Positions 8,045 through 16,228 of a stretch of DNA of 39,897 bases are shown here, in pieces. The notes under the pieces are model-generated. The model had not been told where the DNA came from. It did not search any database and saw only the letters and a program-made list of their open reading frames with translations. A program made the position numbers and the translations under genes. Each line of letters opens with the position of its first letter. Position 1 is the stretch's first letter. The stretch is taken from the NCBI GenBank assembly GCA_002347405.1, contig DDXB01000064.1, positions 83,825-123,721 on the forward strand. The letters run 5' to 3'. The DNA comes from Rhodocyclaceae bacterium UBA2271 (GTDB lineage Bacteria; Pseudomonadota; Gammaproteobacteria; Burkholderiales; Rhodocyclaceae).

Positions 8045-10321
8045 ATGACCAAAACCGAATACCAGCACCCTTTGATGAAAGGCTATTGGGACCGGCTCGA
8101 CTGTGGTTTCGGGAAGGTCGCCGATGTGTTCGAGGACTGCATGGCAGAAGCTCTCGCCGTGCTCAGCCTGGATGACGTCAATCACTATCTTGATGCCGCT
8201 GGCACTCTGGGCAAGATGGGGCGCGGGGCTGATCCGGTGCTGGCCTTTCTGGAAAAGTGGCCCGCCGTTGCCGCTGCGGCCGGCAGCGACATGCTTGCGC
8301 CGGTGATGGCCTTCATCGGCGCCATGCAGAAATCGCCCAACAGCCAGGCGATCGCCCCGTTCCTGCAAACGCTCGGCGCCGTCGCGCGCCGCCTGCAATC
8401 CGGCGAGCAGTTGCAGCACTACCTCGACATCGCCGCCGACCTGATGAAGCGCACCACCGGCTCGATCCACGGCCATCACAGCACATTTCCCAGTCCCGGC
8501 CTGCCCGATTTCTGCGAGCAGGCGCCGCGGCTGGTGGGCCTGCTGTCAATCTCCGGCCTGAAAAACTGGGTCGATTACGGCGTCCGCAATTACCGCAACC
8601 ACCCCGAGCGACAGAAGGATTACTTCGGCCTGCAACTCGCCGACAGTCACGCCGTGCTGCAACGCGAACGCCACGGCACGCTGTTCGCCGATGTGGAACG
8701 CAAGCTCGACCTCTACCTGCGCGCCCTCTGGCAGGACGGCGACCAACTGGTGCCGTACACGACCGCCTTCGACGAACTGCGCAAGCCGATCCCCTATTAC
8801 GACAAGCTCGGCATGCGCATCCCGGATGTACTCGACGACAGTGATGGCGCGGATGGCGTCATCAGCGGCCTCGACCGCTACCGCGCCATTCTCGCCCACA
8901 TGGTCGGGCATCGCCGCTGGAGCAAGCAGATCATCGCCGACAACTACAGCCCGTTTCAGCGCATGGCGGTGGAATTCTTCGAGGACTGCCGCATCGAGAA
9001 CCTGCTGATCCGTGCCTACCCCGGCCTGCGGCGGATTTTCCTGGCGCTGCACCCCCTGCCTGACGAGACCGAGTGCGACCCGGAAACCACCTCCTGCCTG
9101 CGCCACCGCCTGGCGATGATGTCGCGCGCCCTGCTCGATCCGCAGCACCCTTACACCAACCCCATCCTGCTCGAATTCACCGCGCGCTTCCACGCAACTC
9201 TGGAGGCGGGCACTTCCAGCACCCGCGAGATGGCCGACCTGGCGCTCGCCTATGTCACCCGCACCCGGCGCCAGACCGATCAGCTCGCCAAGGTCCATTT
9301 CGACAACACCGTCATCGATTACCGCGACGACAACCGCCACCTGTGGGTGTTCATCGAAGACAGCGACGACGAGGAATTCTTCGACGACCCGAGCAAGCAG
9401 AACAAGAAGCCCGCCGAGATCCAGTCACTGCCGCCGCGCCACTATCCCGAATGGGACAGCGCCAGCCAGACCTATCGTCCCGACTGGGCCAGCGTCTACG
9501 AGGCCCTGCATGCCAAGGGGAATCCCGCCGACATCGACAAACTGTTGCTGAAACATGCAGCGCTGGCGAAGCAACTCAAACGGCTGCTCGACCTCATCAA
9601 GCCGCAGGAAAAAGTGCGCATCCGCTATCAGGAGGAGGGCAGCGATCTCGACCTCGACGTCGCCCTGCGCTCGCTGATCGACTTCAAGGGCGGCGCGCAA
9701 CCCGACCCGCGCATCAACATGAGCCACCGCACCGACGGCCGCAACATCACCGTGCTGCTGCTGCTCGACCTGTCCGAATCGCTCAACGAAAAAGCCGCCG
9801 GCGGCCAGCAGACCATCCTCGAACTCAGCCAGGAAGCCGTCTCCCTGCTTGCCTGGGCCATCGACTGCCTGGGCGATCCCTGCGCGATTGCCGGCTTCCA
9901 TTCCAACACCCGCCACGAGGTGCGCTACCAGCACATCAAGGGCTTCTCCGAACGCTGGGACGACACCGTCAAGGCTCGCCTGGCCGCCATGGCAGCCGGC
10001 TGGTCCACGCGCATGGGCGCGGCCCTGCGCCACGCCGGCCACTACCTGGCACCGCGCCGCGCCGACAAGAAAATCCTGCTGCTGCTCACCGACGGCGCAC
10101 CCGCCGACATCGACGTCAGCGAACCCGACCACCTGCGCGCCGACGCCAGGAAAGCCGTCGAGGAACTGGCGGCGCAGGGCATCACCACCTTCTGCCTGAG
10201 CCTCGACCCCAAGGCCGACGAATACGTGCGCGAGATTTTCGGCAACCACTGGCGCGTCCTCGACCGCATCGAGCGCCTGCCCGAACAACTACCGTTGCTG
10301 TATCTCAGCCTGACGCGCTGA
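8045..10321 (+). CDS. cbbO: CbbO, von Willebrand A-domain adaptor of the RubisCO activase
   Basis: Adaptor subunit of the CbbQO activase. CbbO links the CbbQ hexamer to RubisCO through its VWA domain. At 758 residues it has the expected length: a long helical N-terminal region, an acidic stretch near residues 436-446 (EDSDDEEFFDD), and a C-terminal VWA domain with an intact MIDAS motif DLSES (D575, S577, S579) and a later DGAPAD loop. The last 73 bases, encoding the end of the protein up to its stop, recur twice elsewhere in the window (21084-21156 and 22708-22780), each time followed by the same REP-like sequence. The gene itself appears intact. Confidence 0.93.
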   Translation: MTKTEYQHPLMKGYWDRLDCGFGKVADVFEDCMAEALAVLSLDDVNHYLDAAGTLGKMGRGADPVLAFLEKWPAVAAAAGSDMLAPVMAFIGAMQKSPNSQAIAPFLQTLGAVARRLQSGEQLQHYLDIAADLMKRTTGSIHGHHSTFPSPGLPDFCEQAPRLVGLLSISGLKNWVDYGVRNYRNHPERQKDYFGLQLADSHAVLQRERHGTLFADVERKLDLYLRALWQDGDQLVPYTTAFDELRKPIPYYDKLGMRIPDVLDDSDGADGVISGLDRYRAILAHMVGHRRWSKQIIADNYSPFQRMAVEFFEDCRIENLLIRAYPGLRRIFLALHPLPDETECDPETTSCLRHRLAMMSRALLDPQHPYTNPILLEFTARFHATLEAGTSSTREMADLALAYVTRTRRQTDQLAKVHFDNTVIDYRDDNRHLWVFIEDSDDEEFFDDPSKQNKKPAEIQSLPPRHYPEWDSASQTYRPDWASVYEALHAKGNPADIDKLLLKHAALAKQLKRLLDLIKPQEKVRIRYQEEGSDLDLDVALRSLIDFKGGAQPDPRINMSHRTDGRNITVLLLLDLSESLNEKAAGGQQTILELSQEAVSLLAWAIDCLGDPCAIAGFHSNTRHEVRYQHIKGFSERWDDTVKARLAAMAAGWSTRMGAALRHAGHYLAPRRADKKILLLLTDGAPADIDVSEPDHLRADARKAVEELAAQGITTFCLSLDPKADEYVREIFGNHWRVLDRIERLPEQLPLLYLSLTR

Positions 10322-10327
10322 GCGCGC

Positions 10328-10401
10328 AAAAGTCGGCGCTGGTGGGACGGCGGGGAATCCCCTTTTCGCGACTGGCGGGAGGGCGGCAACCGCCGACTTT
10401 T
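10328..10401. repeat. REP-like palindromic element (family 1), full copy after cbbO
   Basis: A 74-bp element with inverted ends AAAAGTCGGCG and CGCCGACTTTT and inner segments CTGGTGGGACGGCGGGGAAT and CCCCTTTTCGCGACTGGCGG. It begins 6 bases after the cbbO stop and could act as a transcript-stabilising or terminating hairpin. Related whole or partial copies occur throughout the window. Confidence 0.75.
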
Positions 10402-10402
10402 G

Positions 10403-10516
10403 AACCTGGAAACCTCAGTTGGACGCGCCCGCCCGTGAGGGTCGCAAAGGTGGAAAAGATAAATATTCATCGGTGGTTCAATAAAGTTGGCAGCGGTCAA
10501 CTGAGGCTTCCAGGTT
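10403..10516. mobile_element. MITE-like element with 20-bp inverted repeats
   Basis: Ends AACCTGGAAACCTCAGTTGG (10403-10422) and, inverted, AACCTGGAAGCCTCAGTTGA (10497-10516) match at 18 of 20 positions and bound a 114-bp, non-coding, relatively AT-rich core. This is the form of a non-autonomous transposon or a hairpin-forming element. No clear target-site duplication is visible, and no transposase lies in the window. Confidence 0.6.
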
Positions 10517-10548
10517 GAATAAGCTGGTCAACTGTCGATCCAGTCGAA

Positions 10549-10566
10549 GTGTTACCATGGTGACAC
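10549..10566. promoter_or_regulatory. Palindromic operator before the toxin-antitoxin pair
   Basis: GTGTTACCATGGTGACAC is an 18-bp near-perfect palindrome (one mismatched pair) that ends 19 bases before the antitoxin start. Ribbon-helix-helix antitoxins normally repress their own promoters by binding such sites, so this is the likely autoregulatory operator. Binding is inferred. Confidence 0.6.
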
Positions 10567-10585
10567 CCTGACTGGAGCAACTGCA

Positions 10586-10870
10586 ATGTCCACTACCTCA
10601 CTGAAACTACCCGATGAACTCAAGCTGCGTGCCGTCTCGGCGGCACAGACGCAAGGGCTGTCGCCGCACGCGTTCATGGTACAGGCCATCGAACAGGCGG
10701 CCAGCGCAGCCGAGCGGCGGCATGGATTCGTGGCTGTGGCACTGGCGGCGCGCGAACAGTTGCAAGCCACCGGCAAAGCTTATGATGCCGATGAGGTGCA
10801 CGCCTACCTCAAAGCACGCGTGCAAGGCTGCAAAGACACCAAGCCGAAAGCCAAGTCTTGGCGCGGCTGA
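10586..10870 (+). CDS. Ribbon-helix-helix (CopG/ParD-like) antitoxin
   Basis: Small 94-residue protein whose N-terminus (MSTTSLKLPDELKLRAVSAA, then GLSPHAFMVQAIEQAA) is a typical ribbon-helix-helix DNA-binding domain. The C-terminal half is basic and probably wraps the toxin. It overlaps the toxin gene by 13 bases and has a palindromic operator upstream. It is the likely neutralising and autoregulatory partner of a ParE-like toxin. GGAG lies 10 bases before the ATG. Confidence 0.82.
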   Translation: MSTTSLKLPDELKLRAVSAAQTQGLSPHAFMVQAIEQAASAAERRHGFVAVALAAREQLQATGKAYDADEVHAYLKARVQGCKDTKPKAKSWRG

Positions 10871-11166
10871 TCTATTCCGCGCAGGCACTCGGCGATTTTG
10901 AAAGATTAACCGACTTCCTTCTGCCGAGCGACCCGCAGGCGGCTGCGGCGACCGTGGAGCTGATCGACGAAGCCGTCACATTGCTGAAGCGCCACCCCCT
11001 TATTGGGCGCCCTGTCGAGCATGGCTTGCGCGAACTGGTGATATCGCGCGGACGGACGGGTTACCTGGCCCTTTACGATTTCGCTGCAGCGCAGGATGTC
11101 GTGGCGATTCTCGCCATCCGTCACCAGCGTGAAGCCGGCTACGGGATGCAGGACCCGGACGCCTGA
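10858..11166 (+). CDS. ParE/RelE-superfamily toxin
   Basis: A 102-residue protein with the ParE/RelE fold pattern: RLIYSAQALGDFERLTDFL at the start, LIDEAVTLLKRHPLIGRPV in the middle, RELVISRGRTGYLALYDF, and a C-terminal VVAILAIRHQREAGY strand. The GR.V..GLRELVI pattern suggests the ParE branch, whose members poison DNA gyrase, but the target cannot be decided by eye. It starts at a TTG inside the antitoxin's end, so translation is coupled. It lies just after the MITE-like element, in an accessory stretch. Confidence 0.82.
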   Translation: MARLIYSAQALGDFERLTDFLLPSDPQAAAATVELIDEAVTLLKRHPLIGRPVEHGLRELVISRGRTGYLALYDFAAAQDVVAILAIRHQREAGYGMQDPDA

Positions 11167-11179
11167 TCCTGCTGCAATC

Positions 11180-12619
11180 ATGACCACCGCCCTCGTCTGG
11201 TTCCGCCGCGACCTGCGTGATTTTGACCATGCCGCCCTTGCCCTCGCGCTGCGCCGGCATGCGCGGGTGTATTGCGCGTTCGTCTTCGATACCGACATCC
11301 TGACGCCGCTACCGCGGCAGGATCGGCGTGTCGACTTCATTCACCGTGCGCTGCTCGAACTCGATGCGGCGTTGCGGGCCAAAGGTGGCGGCTTGATCGT
11401 GCGCCAGGGTCGGGCGTTTGAGGAAATTCCGCGCCTGGCGGCGCAACTCGAGGCAATGGCGGTTTATGCCAATCGCGACTACGCGCCGGCCGCACGGGAG
11501 CGCGATGCGCGCGTCGCGGCACAGCTGGCGGCGGACGGCCGCAGCTTCAGCGACTGCAAGGATCAGGTCATTTTCGAGCGCGACGAGGTGCTGACGAAAA
11601 CCGGTACGCCGTTTTCCGTCTTCACGCCCTACAGCCGCGCCTGGCGGGCCAGGCTGTCTCCCGCCGACCTTGCAGCCCACGACTGCGCGGCACAAACGGG
11701 GCAACTGGCCGCGCAGAATGCCGTCCCGCCAGTCCCGAAAAGGGGATTCCCTGCGGTCACGCCGACTTTTCCGACACTGGCCGACCTGGGCTTTGCGGCG
11801 ACCGATCTACAGGTGCCGACCGGCATGAGCGGCGGCGCGCAGTTGTTCGATGATTTCCTCACGCGCATCGACCGCTACCACGAGGCGCGCGACTTTCCGG
11901 CGCAGAAGGGGCCGTCCTATCTCTCGCCGCACCTGCGTTTTGGCACGGTATCGATCCGCCAGCTGGCCGCCGCCGCGCATGCCGAAAGCCTGCATGCCAC
12001 AGGGCGCGGCGCGGAGGTCTGGCTCAATGAACTGATCTGGCGCGAGTTCTATCAGATGATTTTGTGGCATCGCCCGGATGTGCTTGGCCATGCCTTCAAG
12101 CCCGACTACGATGCGCTCGCCTGGGATGCGGCACCCGAGCTGTTCGCCGCGTGGCAGCAGGGCCGCACCGGTTATCCGCTGGTCGACGCCGCGCAGCGCC
12201 AACTGTTGCAAAGCGGCTGGATGCACAACCGCCTGCGCATGGTTTCGGCTTCGTTTCTCACCAAGGATCTGGGCATCGACTGGCGGCGGGGCGAAGCGCA
12301 TTTCGCCGACTGGCTGCTCGATTACGATCTGGCCTCGAACAACGGCGGCTGGCAGTGGGCCGCCTCGACCGGCTGCGATGCGCAGCCGTACTTTCGCATC
12401 TTCAATCCGGTCACCCAGTCGGAACGCTTTGACCCGCAGGGCAAGTTCATCCGGCGCTATGTGGCGGAACTCAAGGATGTGCCGGACAAGTTCATTCACG
12501 CGCCGTGGAAGATGCCGACGCCGCCGGCCAACTATCCCGCGCCCGTCGTCGACCACGCCGTGGCGCGCGAAAGAACGCTGGCGCGCTTTTCAGCGGTCAG
12601 GAAACTTGTCTCGGCCTGA
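11180..12619 (+). CDS. phrB: Deoxyribodipyrimidine photo-lyase (class I), with an in-frame repeat insertion
   Basis: Light-driven repair enzyme for cyclobutane pyrimidine dimers, 479 residues. The N-terminal alpha/beta antenna domain begins TTALVWFRRDLRDFDHAAL. The C-terminal FAD domain has LNELIWREFYQMIL, SGWMHNRLRMVSASFLTKD and NNGGWQWAASTGCDAQPYF. An upstream start at 11096 is rejected because it reads through the toxin gene's end; the ATG at 11180 gives the family N-terminus. Residues about 182-197 (around VPPVPKRGFPAVTPTF) are encoded by a 48-bp REP-like sequence placed in frame in the linker between the two domains. Catalytic segments look intact, so the enzyme is probably functional. 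Confidence 0.93.
   Translation: MTTALVWFRRDLRDFDHAALALALRRHARVYCAFVFDTDILTPLPRQDRRVDFIHRALLELDAALRAKGGGLIVRQGRAFEEIPRLAAQLEAMAVYANRDYAPAARERDARVAAQLAADGRSFSDCKDQVIFERDEVLTKTGTPFSVFTPYSRAWRARLSPADLAAHDCAAQTGQLAAQNAVPPVPKRGFPAVTPTFPTLADLGFAATDLQVPTGMSGGAQLFDDFLTRIDRYHEARDFPAQKGPSYLSPHLRFGTVSIRQLAAAAHAESLHATGRGAEVWLNELIWREFYQMILWHRPDVLGHAFKPDYDALAWDAAPELFAAWQQGRTGYPLVDAAQRQLLQSGWMHNRLRMVSASFLTKDLGIDWRRGEAHFADWLLDYDLASNNGGWQWAASTGCDAQPYFRIFNPVTQSERFDPQGKFIRRYVAELKDVPDKFIHAPWKMPTPPANYPAPVVDHAVARERTLARFSAVRKLVSA
11723..11770 (-). repeat. REP-like element copy inside the photolyase gene
   Basis: This 48-bp stretch is the exact reverse complement of 12634-12681, just downstream of the same gene. Its length is a multiple of three and it contains no stop in the photolyase frame, so it is read as 16 extra residues in the interdomain linker. 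Confidence 0.88.
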
Positions 12620-12633
12620 AGCGCAGAGCGGGC

Positions 12634-12681
12634 AAAAGTCGGCGTGACCGCAGGGAATCCCCTTTTCGGGACTGGCGGGAC
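12634..12681 (+). repeat. REP-like element copy after the photolyase gene
   Basis: Exact 48-bp inverted copy of 11723-11770, starting AAAAGTCGGCGTGACCGCAG and located 14 bases after the photolyase stop. The two copies could pair in the transcript or recombine to invert the 3' half of the gene. The rest of the gap to 12863 holds only a short imperfect direct repeat (CGGCGGAAACC.TGGTC.GACC, 12722-12780) and no supported gene. Confidence 0.85.
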
Positions 12682-12863
12682 AAGGTGCCCCGCAGCGGAT
12701 ATGCAAGGCCCAGCAGCGGCTACGGCGGAAACCGTGGTCGACCTTGTTTGTTTTCGGCGGAAACCTTGGTCTGACCCTTTTGGTTCTGCTGCTGCGCGGT
12801 TTGGACTGTTTGTTTGTTCTGTTTGTTTGGGTGGTGGCGATGCTCCCGGCAATCCGGGCACGC

Positions 12864-13367
12864 TCAGGCGCTTATTACGGCAATCGATCTCACGGCCAAG
12901 CCGAATGGCCCCTCCTGTCGGTCGGCGATCATCATGCCGATCTGCCGCAGCTTTGCCGTATCGAGCGGCGGGGCATCCGGTACCGGTCGCCCGCGCCAGT
13001 TCGGCAAAAAGTCGGCGCTGGCGAGACGGCAGGTCGTCCAGATACCCGCTGGAGGATCGAAACGCGCCTGGTAATTGACGCCGTCAAAGCCATTGTCGGT
13101 GCGCAGATTCAGCTTGTAACGCTTGCCGTCGCCACGGATTTCCAGAAGATAGGCAATGACTTCTTTCCGCCCGAGATCACCGGGTTGGCAGCGCACCGAG
13201 GCGAACCCGCCGTTGTTCTCGAACGAGACATGCCCGGCAAATACGGCATGCCCCGCCGGGTCGTGGCGCAATTGGCCGTGGGATACCCCGCCCATCACGC
13301 CATCGTTGATCGGGTTCCACAACGCCACCGACCGCGGGTCGGAAAAATCGAACAGCACTGAATTCAT
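12864..13367 (-). CDS. CIA30-family protein (complex I intermediate-associated protein 30-like)
   Basis: A 167-residue protein with the features of the CIA30 beta-sandwich family: NPINDGVMGGVSHG near the start, FENNGGFASVRC, and a late LASADFLPNWRGRPV followed by IGMMIADRQEGPF. Bacterial members are mostly uncharacterised and a role in complex I assembly is not established for them. The ATG at 13367 follows GAGG; the upstream TTG at 13376 is a weaker alternative. Codons for LASADFL coincide with the REP-like core (13006-13031), which may be chance, because the encoded residues fit the family. Confidence 0.8.
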   Translation of the reverse strand: MNSVLFDFSDPRSVALWNPINDGVMGGVSHGQLRHDPAGHAVFAGHVSFENNGGFASVRCQPGDLGRKEVIAYLLEIRGDGKRYKLNLRTDNGFDGVNYQARFDPPAGIWTTCRLASADFLPNWRGRPVPDAPPLDTAKLRQIGMMIADRQEGPFGLAVRSIAVISA

Positions 13368-13387
13368 CGCTAACAACCTCGGTTCGC

Positions 13388-13515
13388 ACCACGGAGGACA
13401 CGGAGATCACGGAGAAAAAGCCAGGCGTTATGACATAAGAAAATGTCGCCCGTTGGGTGCGCCTGAATTTTGTGTGCCTGCGCTTTTTCTCGGTGTCCTC
13501 TGTGCTCTCCGTGGT
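13388..13515. repeat. Inverted-repeat intergenic element (ACCACGGAGGACACGGAG type)
   Basis: Left arm 13388-13420 (ACCACGGAGGACACGGAGAT and on to GAGAAAAAG) and right arm 13483-13515 (CTTTTTCTCGGTGTCCTCTG and on to CCGTGGT) are near-perfect inverted copies around a 62-bp core. Elements with this sequence are common dispersed repeats in bacterial genomes. It lies in the intergenic space between two minus-strand genes and carries no gene. Confidence 0.75.
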
Positions 13516-13596
13516 GAACTGCTTTTTCCAGGTTCATATCATGTTCGGCAATAGCAAGGCCCAGGCCCTAGCGGGTTCTGGAAAAAACCTGTCTTC

Positions 13597-13983
13597 CTAA
13601 CGGTAAATCCACTGCGCCAAACGCAACAAGGGCGGTCCCATCAGGGCCGAGACTCGGGCCCGGTGTCGGGCAAAGAGCGCATAGGCGGGCTCCAGCAACC
13701 AGCGCAGCCAGGGCCGCGAAAACAGCCAGGCCAGCAATGGCAGATCGGCGCGGCGGTAGGCTGCGGCGAATACCGGCACACCGACAAGGGTATGTCCGTC
13801 GTCGAGAACGGCGTGGATGTTGTCCAAAGCCTGCGCGCACACCACCGTGCAAGGCAACTCGGCACCCGGTTGGCTGAGGTCGACGAAACGCAGCAACTGG
13901 CGGCGGTTGCGCGCTGCCAGCATATGGATTTCCGCCGCACAGAGCGGGCAGGCGCTATCGAAATACACGGTCATCGCTTGCAT
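13597..13983 (-). CDS. DCC-family (DUF393) thiol-disulfide oxidoreductase-like protein
   Basis: 128 residues from the ATG at 13983 (MQAMTVYFDSACPLCAAEI). The FDSACPLC segment is the DCC signature with a thioredoxin-like CxxC. The remaining pattern, RFVDLSQ then PVFAAAYRRADLPLLAWLFSRP, fits the family. Most members have no assigned substrate. The ATG at 13974 is a possible alternative start, and the frame also extends upstream to 14034 without better support. No partner gene is obvious. The 195 bases upstream hold no other supported gene. Confidence 0.8.
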   Translation of the reverse strand: MQAMTVYFDSACPLCAAEIHMLAARNRRQLLRFVDLSQPGAELPCTVVCAQALDNIHAVLDDGHTLVGVPVFAAAYRRADLPLLAWLFSRPWLRWLLEPAYALFARHRARVSALMGPPLLRLAQWIYR

Positions 13984-14229
13984 GATGGCGTCTCGCTGTC
14001 GTTCAGGGGATGGATGGCGAGCGGGGGCAGGCACGGCAACAAGCTGTCGGACCGCAGCGTGGTGGCTAATCCGCGCAGGACTGCGCGCTCCACCCGAAGA
14101 AGGCGGTCGCCATAAGCAGCCTGCAAACGGTCGGGGTAAGTCATTAGCGGGTAGCCCTCAATAGAAAACTTTGGAAAAATGGCTCTGATGGCTTATCCTA
14201 TGCCTAACATTCAGCTTTGTCCAGGACAA

Positions 14230-14772
14230 ATGAAAACAATTCGAACTTTTCGCCGGTATCTCGCCACCATTTTGTTGAGCTTGCTTCTCTCGGGCTGCGC
14301 TCTGGGCCCGCCCCCGGGGGTGGTCCCGATCAGCGGATTTGAGCTACAGCGCTATCTCGGGCACTGGTATGAAATTGCCCGACTCGATCACAGTTTCGAA
14401 CGGGGCATGACCGATGTCAGCGCCCACTACCGGCTGCGTGACGACAATAGCGTCGAGGTCATCAACCGTGGCCACGAAACCGCCAAAGATAGATGGCGGG
14501 AAGCCGTCGGTACCGCCCGACTCATCGGCGAGCCGACGCGTGGTTCGCTCAAAGTCTCCTTCTTTGGCCCGTTCTACGGCGGGTATCACATCGCGGCCCT
14601 GGATCCAGATTACCGCTGGAGCCTGGTCGTTGGTCCCGATACCGGCTACGCCTGGATTCTTGCGCGTGACAGAATCCTTCCCGCCGGGATACGCGAACAG
14701 CTGGTGCAACAAGCCGCCGCGGTTGGCATTGATACAAACGCTTTGATCTGGGTTGAGCACACCAGGGAATAG
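14230..14772 (+). CDS. blc: Blc-type outer-membrane lipocalin lipoprotein
   Basis: Bacterial lipocalin of 180 residues, expected to be a lipoprotein that binds fatty acids or lysophospholipids. The start at 14230 gives a lipoprotein signal: basic MKTIRTFRRY, a hydrophobic core, then the lipobox LLSGC with Cys near residue 22. The lipocalin motif GHWYEIARLDHSFERGMTDV follows, and the later SFFGPFYGGYHIAALDPDY and GYAWILARD segments match Blc. The in-frame extension to 14179 would spoil the signal peptide. It stands alone on the plus strand. Confidence 0.9.
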   Translation: MKTIRTFRRYLATILLSLLLSGCALGPPPGVVPISGFELQRYLGHWYEIARLDHSFERGMTDVSAHYRLRDDNSVEVINRGHETAKDRWREAVGTARLIGEPTRGSLKVSFFGPFYGGYHIAALDPDYRWSLVVGPDTGYAWILARDRILPAGIREQLVQQAAAVGIDTNALIWVEHTRE

Positions 14773-15232
14773 TTGACCTGGACAGTTCCAGACAAGCTTG
14801 AACGCAGAAAACCGATCTACAAGTCAGGCTTACTGCCAGTTCCGTAAACTTTCCTCAAGTTTCGCACTGTCGCCACCGTCGCGAATGTAATTCGAGCCTG
14901 TCCCCTTTTCCTATCCTTTCGAGTCACCGAAAGGGGTTCGACGCACTTCATCAGCCGTGAAAAGATCACCGCGCCGTCACACTATTCCTGTCGGTTCAGA
15001 ACCCCGGGCCGCGATTGAAAGTCGGCGCTGGCGGGACGGCGGTTGTCGCCAGAATCTTGCTCCATCTGACACCTCCTTGGCTATTGTCGCCATTTACCAG
15101 TGTCCGGAAGACCCGGGGCAGTCCAACCCGAAAGCATGGTCGATGCCTGATCAACCGGCATTCCGCCGGCCCGCCAACTGCCATTCGTCATGCACTCGGC
15201 AACTTTCCGCTTGGTGTCGCGAAAGATTCGGG
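14773..15232. other. Gene-free stretch with a REP fragment
   Basis: 460 bases without a supportable gene. It contains a small hairpin CCTTTCG-N6-CGAAAGG (14915-14934) and a family 1 REP half-copy at about 15017-15041 (AAAGTCGGCGCTGGCGGGAC). I could not recognise the remaining sequence; several short frames exist but none has a ribosome site or family pattern. It separates the lipocalin gene from the 3' end of the peptide transporter operon. Confidence 0.6.
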
Positions 15233-16228
15233 CTAGATCCGGTTTTCCTCCACGGCGTGGCAGGCGACTTGCGTCCCGCTGCGGGCAATCAGCGCCGGGC
15301 GTTCGACACGACAACGTTCATTGGCATGCGGGCAGCGCGGATTGAACGCGCAGCCGGCGGGCGGGTTGAGCGGATTGGGCACCTCGCCCTGCACGGGCGT
15401 GCGCGCACGGCCGGTGTCATGCATTTTCGGGATCGCGTCGAGCAGCATGCGGGTATAGGGATGGCGCGGGCTGTCGAATAAAGTGTGCTTGTCCGCCAGT
15501 TCGGCCAGCCGGCCGAGATACATCACCCCCACCTGGTCGCTGACATGCCGCACGACCGCGAGATTGTGGCTGATGAACAGGTAGGTCAGGCCCAGCTCCG
15601 CCTGCAGTTCCTTCATGATGTTGAGGACCTGCGCCTGCACGCTGACGTCCAGCGCGGAGGTCGGCTCGTCGCAGACGAGGAACTCGGGTTGCGTCGCCAG
15701 CGCGCGCGCGATGGAGATGCGCTGGCGCTGGCCGCCGGAGAACTGGTGGGGGTACTTGATGCGGTCCGGCGCCGCCAGCCCGACGGAGTACAGCAGGGCC
15801 TCCACGCGCTCGCGCACGGCCTCGTTGTCGCTGAGGAGGCCGTGCTCGCGCAGGGGTTCGGCGATGATGTCTTCCACGCGCCAGCGCGGGTTGAGGCTCG
15901 CATAAGGATCCTGGAAGATCATCTGGATGCGGCGCCGCAGTTTCAATCCAAGGCCGGTTTGATATACGGCGTGAGCATCCTGGCCGTCAAACCGGAACTG
16001 TCCGCGCGTCGGCTCATGGAGCCCCACCAGCAGGCGCGCCACGGTGCTCTTGCCGCAGCCGGACTCGCCCACCAGCGCGAGCGTCTGGCCGCGCGCGATG
16101 GTGAAGCTCACGCCATCGACGGCATGCAGCAGCAGGCGCGGCTTGCGCTCGATGACGCGGTTGAGCCAGGGCGCGGAGACATCGAAGCTCATCGCCAGGT
16201 CGTTGGCCTGTACCAGCGGCGCGTTCAT
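15233..16228 (-). CDS. Peptide ABC transporter ATP-binding protein (DppF/OppF type)
   Basis: Second ATPase of a peptide importer, 331 residues. Walker A is GESGCGKSTVARLLVGL, the signature is FSGGQRQRISIARALATQ, Walker B is FLVCDEPTSALDVS, and the C-terminal oligopeptide-transporter extension has CAFNPRCPHANERC, whose cysteines may hold an iron-sulfur cluster in related proteins. It overlaps the preceding gene by ATGA and is the last gene of the operon. Dpp or Opp specificity cannot be told from the ATPase. Confidence 0.92.
   Translation of the reverse strand: MNAPLVQANDLAMSFDVSAPWLNRVIERKPRLLLHAVDGVSFTIARGQTLALVGESGCGKSTVARLLVGLHEPTRGQFRFDGQDAHAVYQTGLGLKLRRRIQMIFQDPYASLNPRWRVEDIIAEPLREHGLLSDNEAVRERVEALLYSVGLAAPDRIKYPHQFSGGQRQRISIARALATQPEFLVCDEPTSALDVSVQAQVLNIMKELQAELGLTYLFISHNLAVVRHVSDQVGVMYLGRLAELADKHTLFDSPRHPYTRMLLDAIPKMHDTGRARTPVQGEVPNPLNPPAGCAFNPRCPHANERCRVERPALIARSGTQVACHAVEENRI

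Noticed and set aside
12744..13361. Plus-strand frame starting with a hydrophobic stretch (LTLLVLLLRGLDCLFVLFVW)
   Set aside because: Most of it lies antisense to the CIA30 gene, no ribosome site precedes it, and the hydrophobic part comes from a T/G-rich low-complexity tract.
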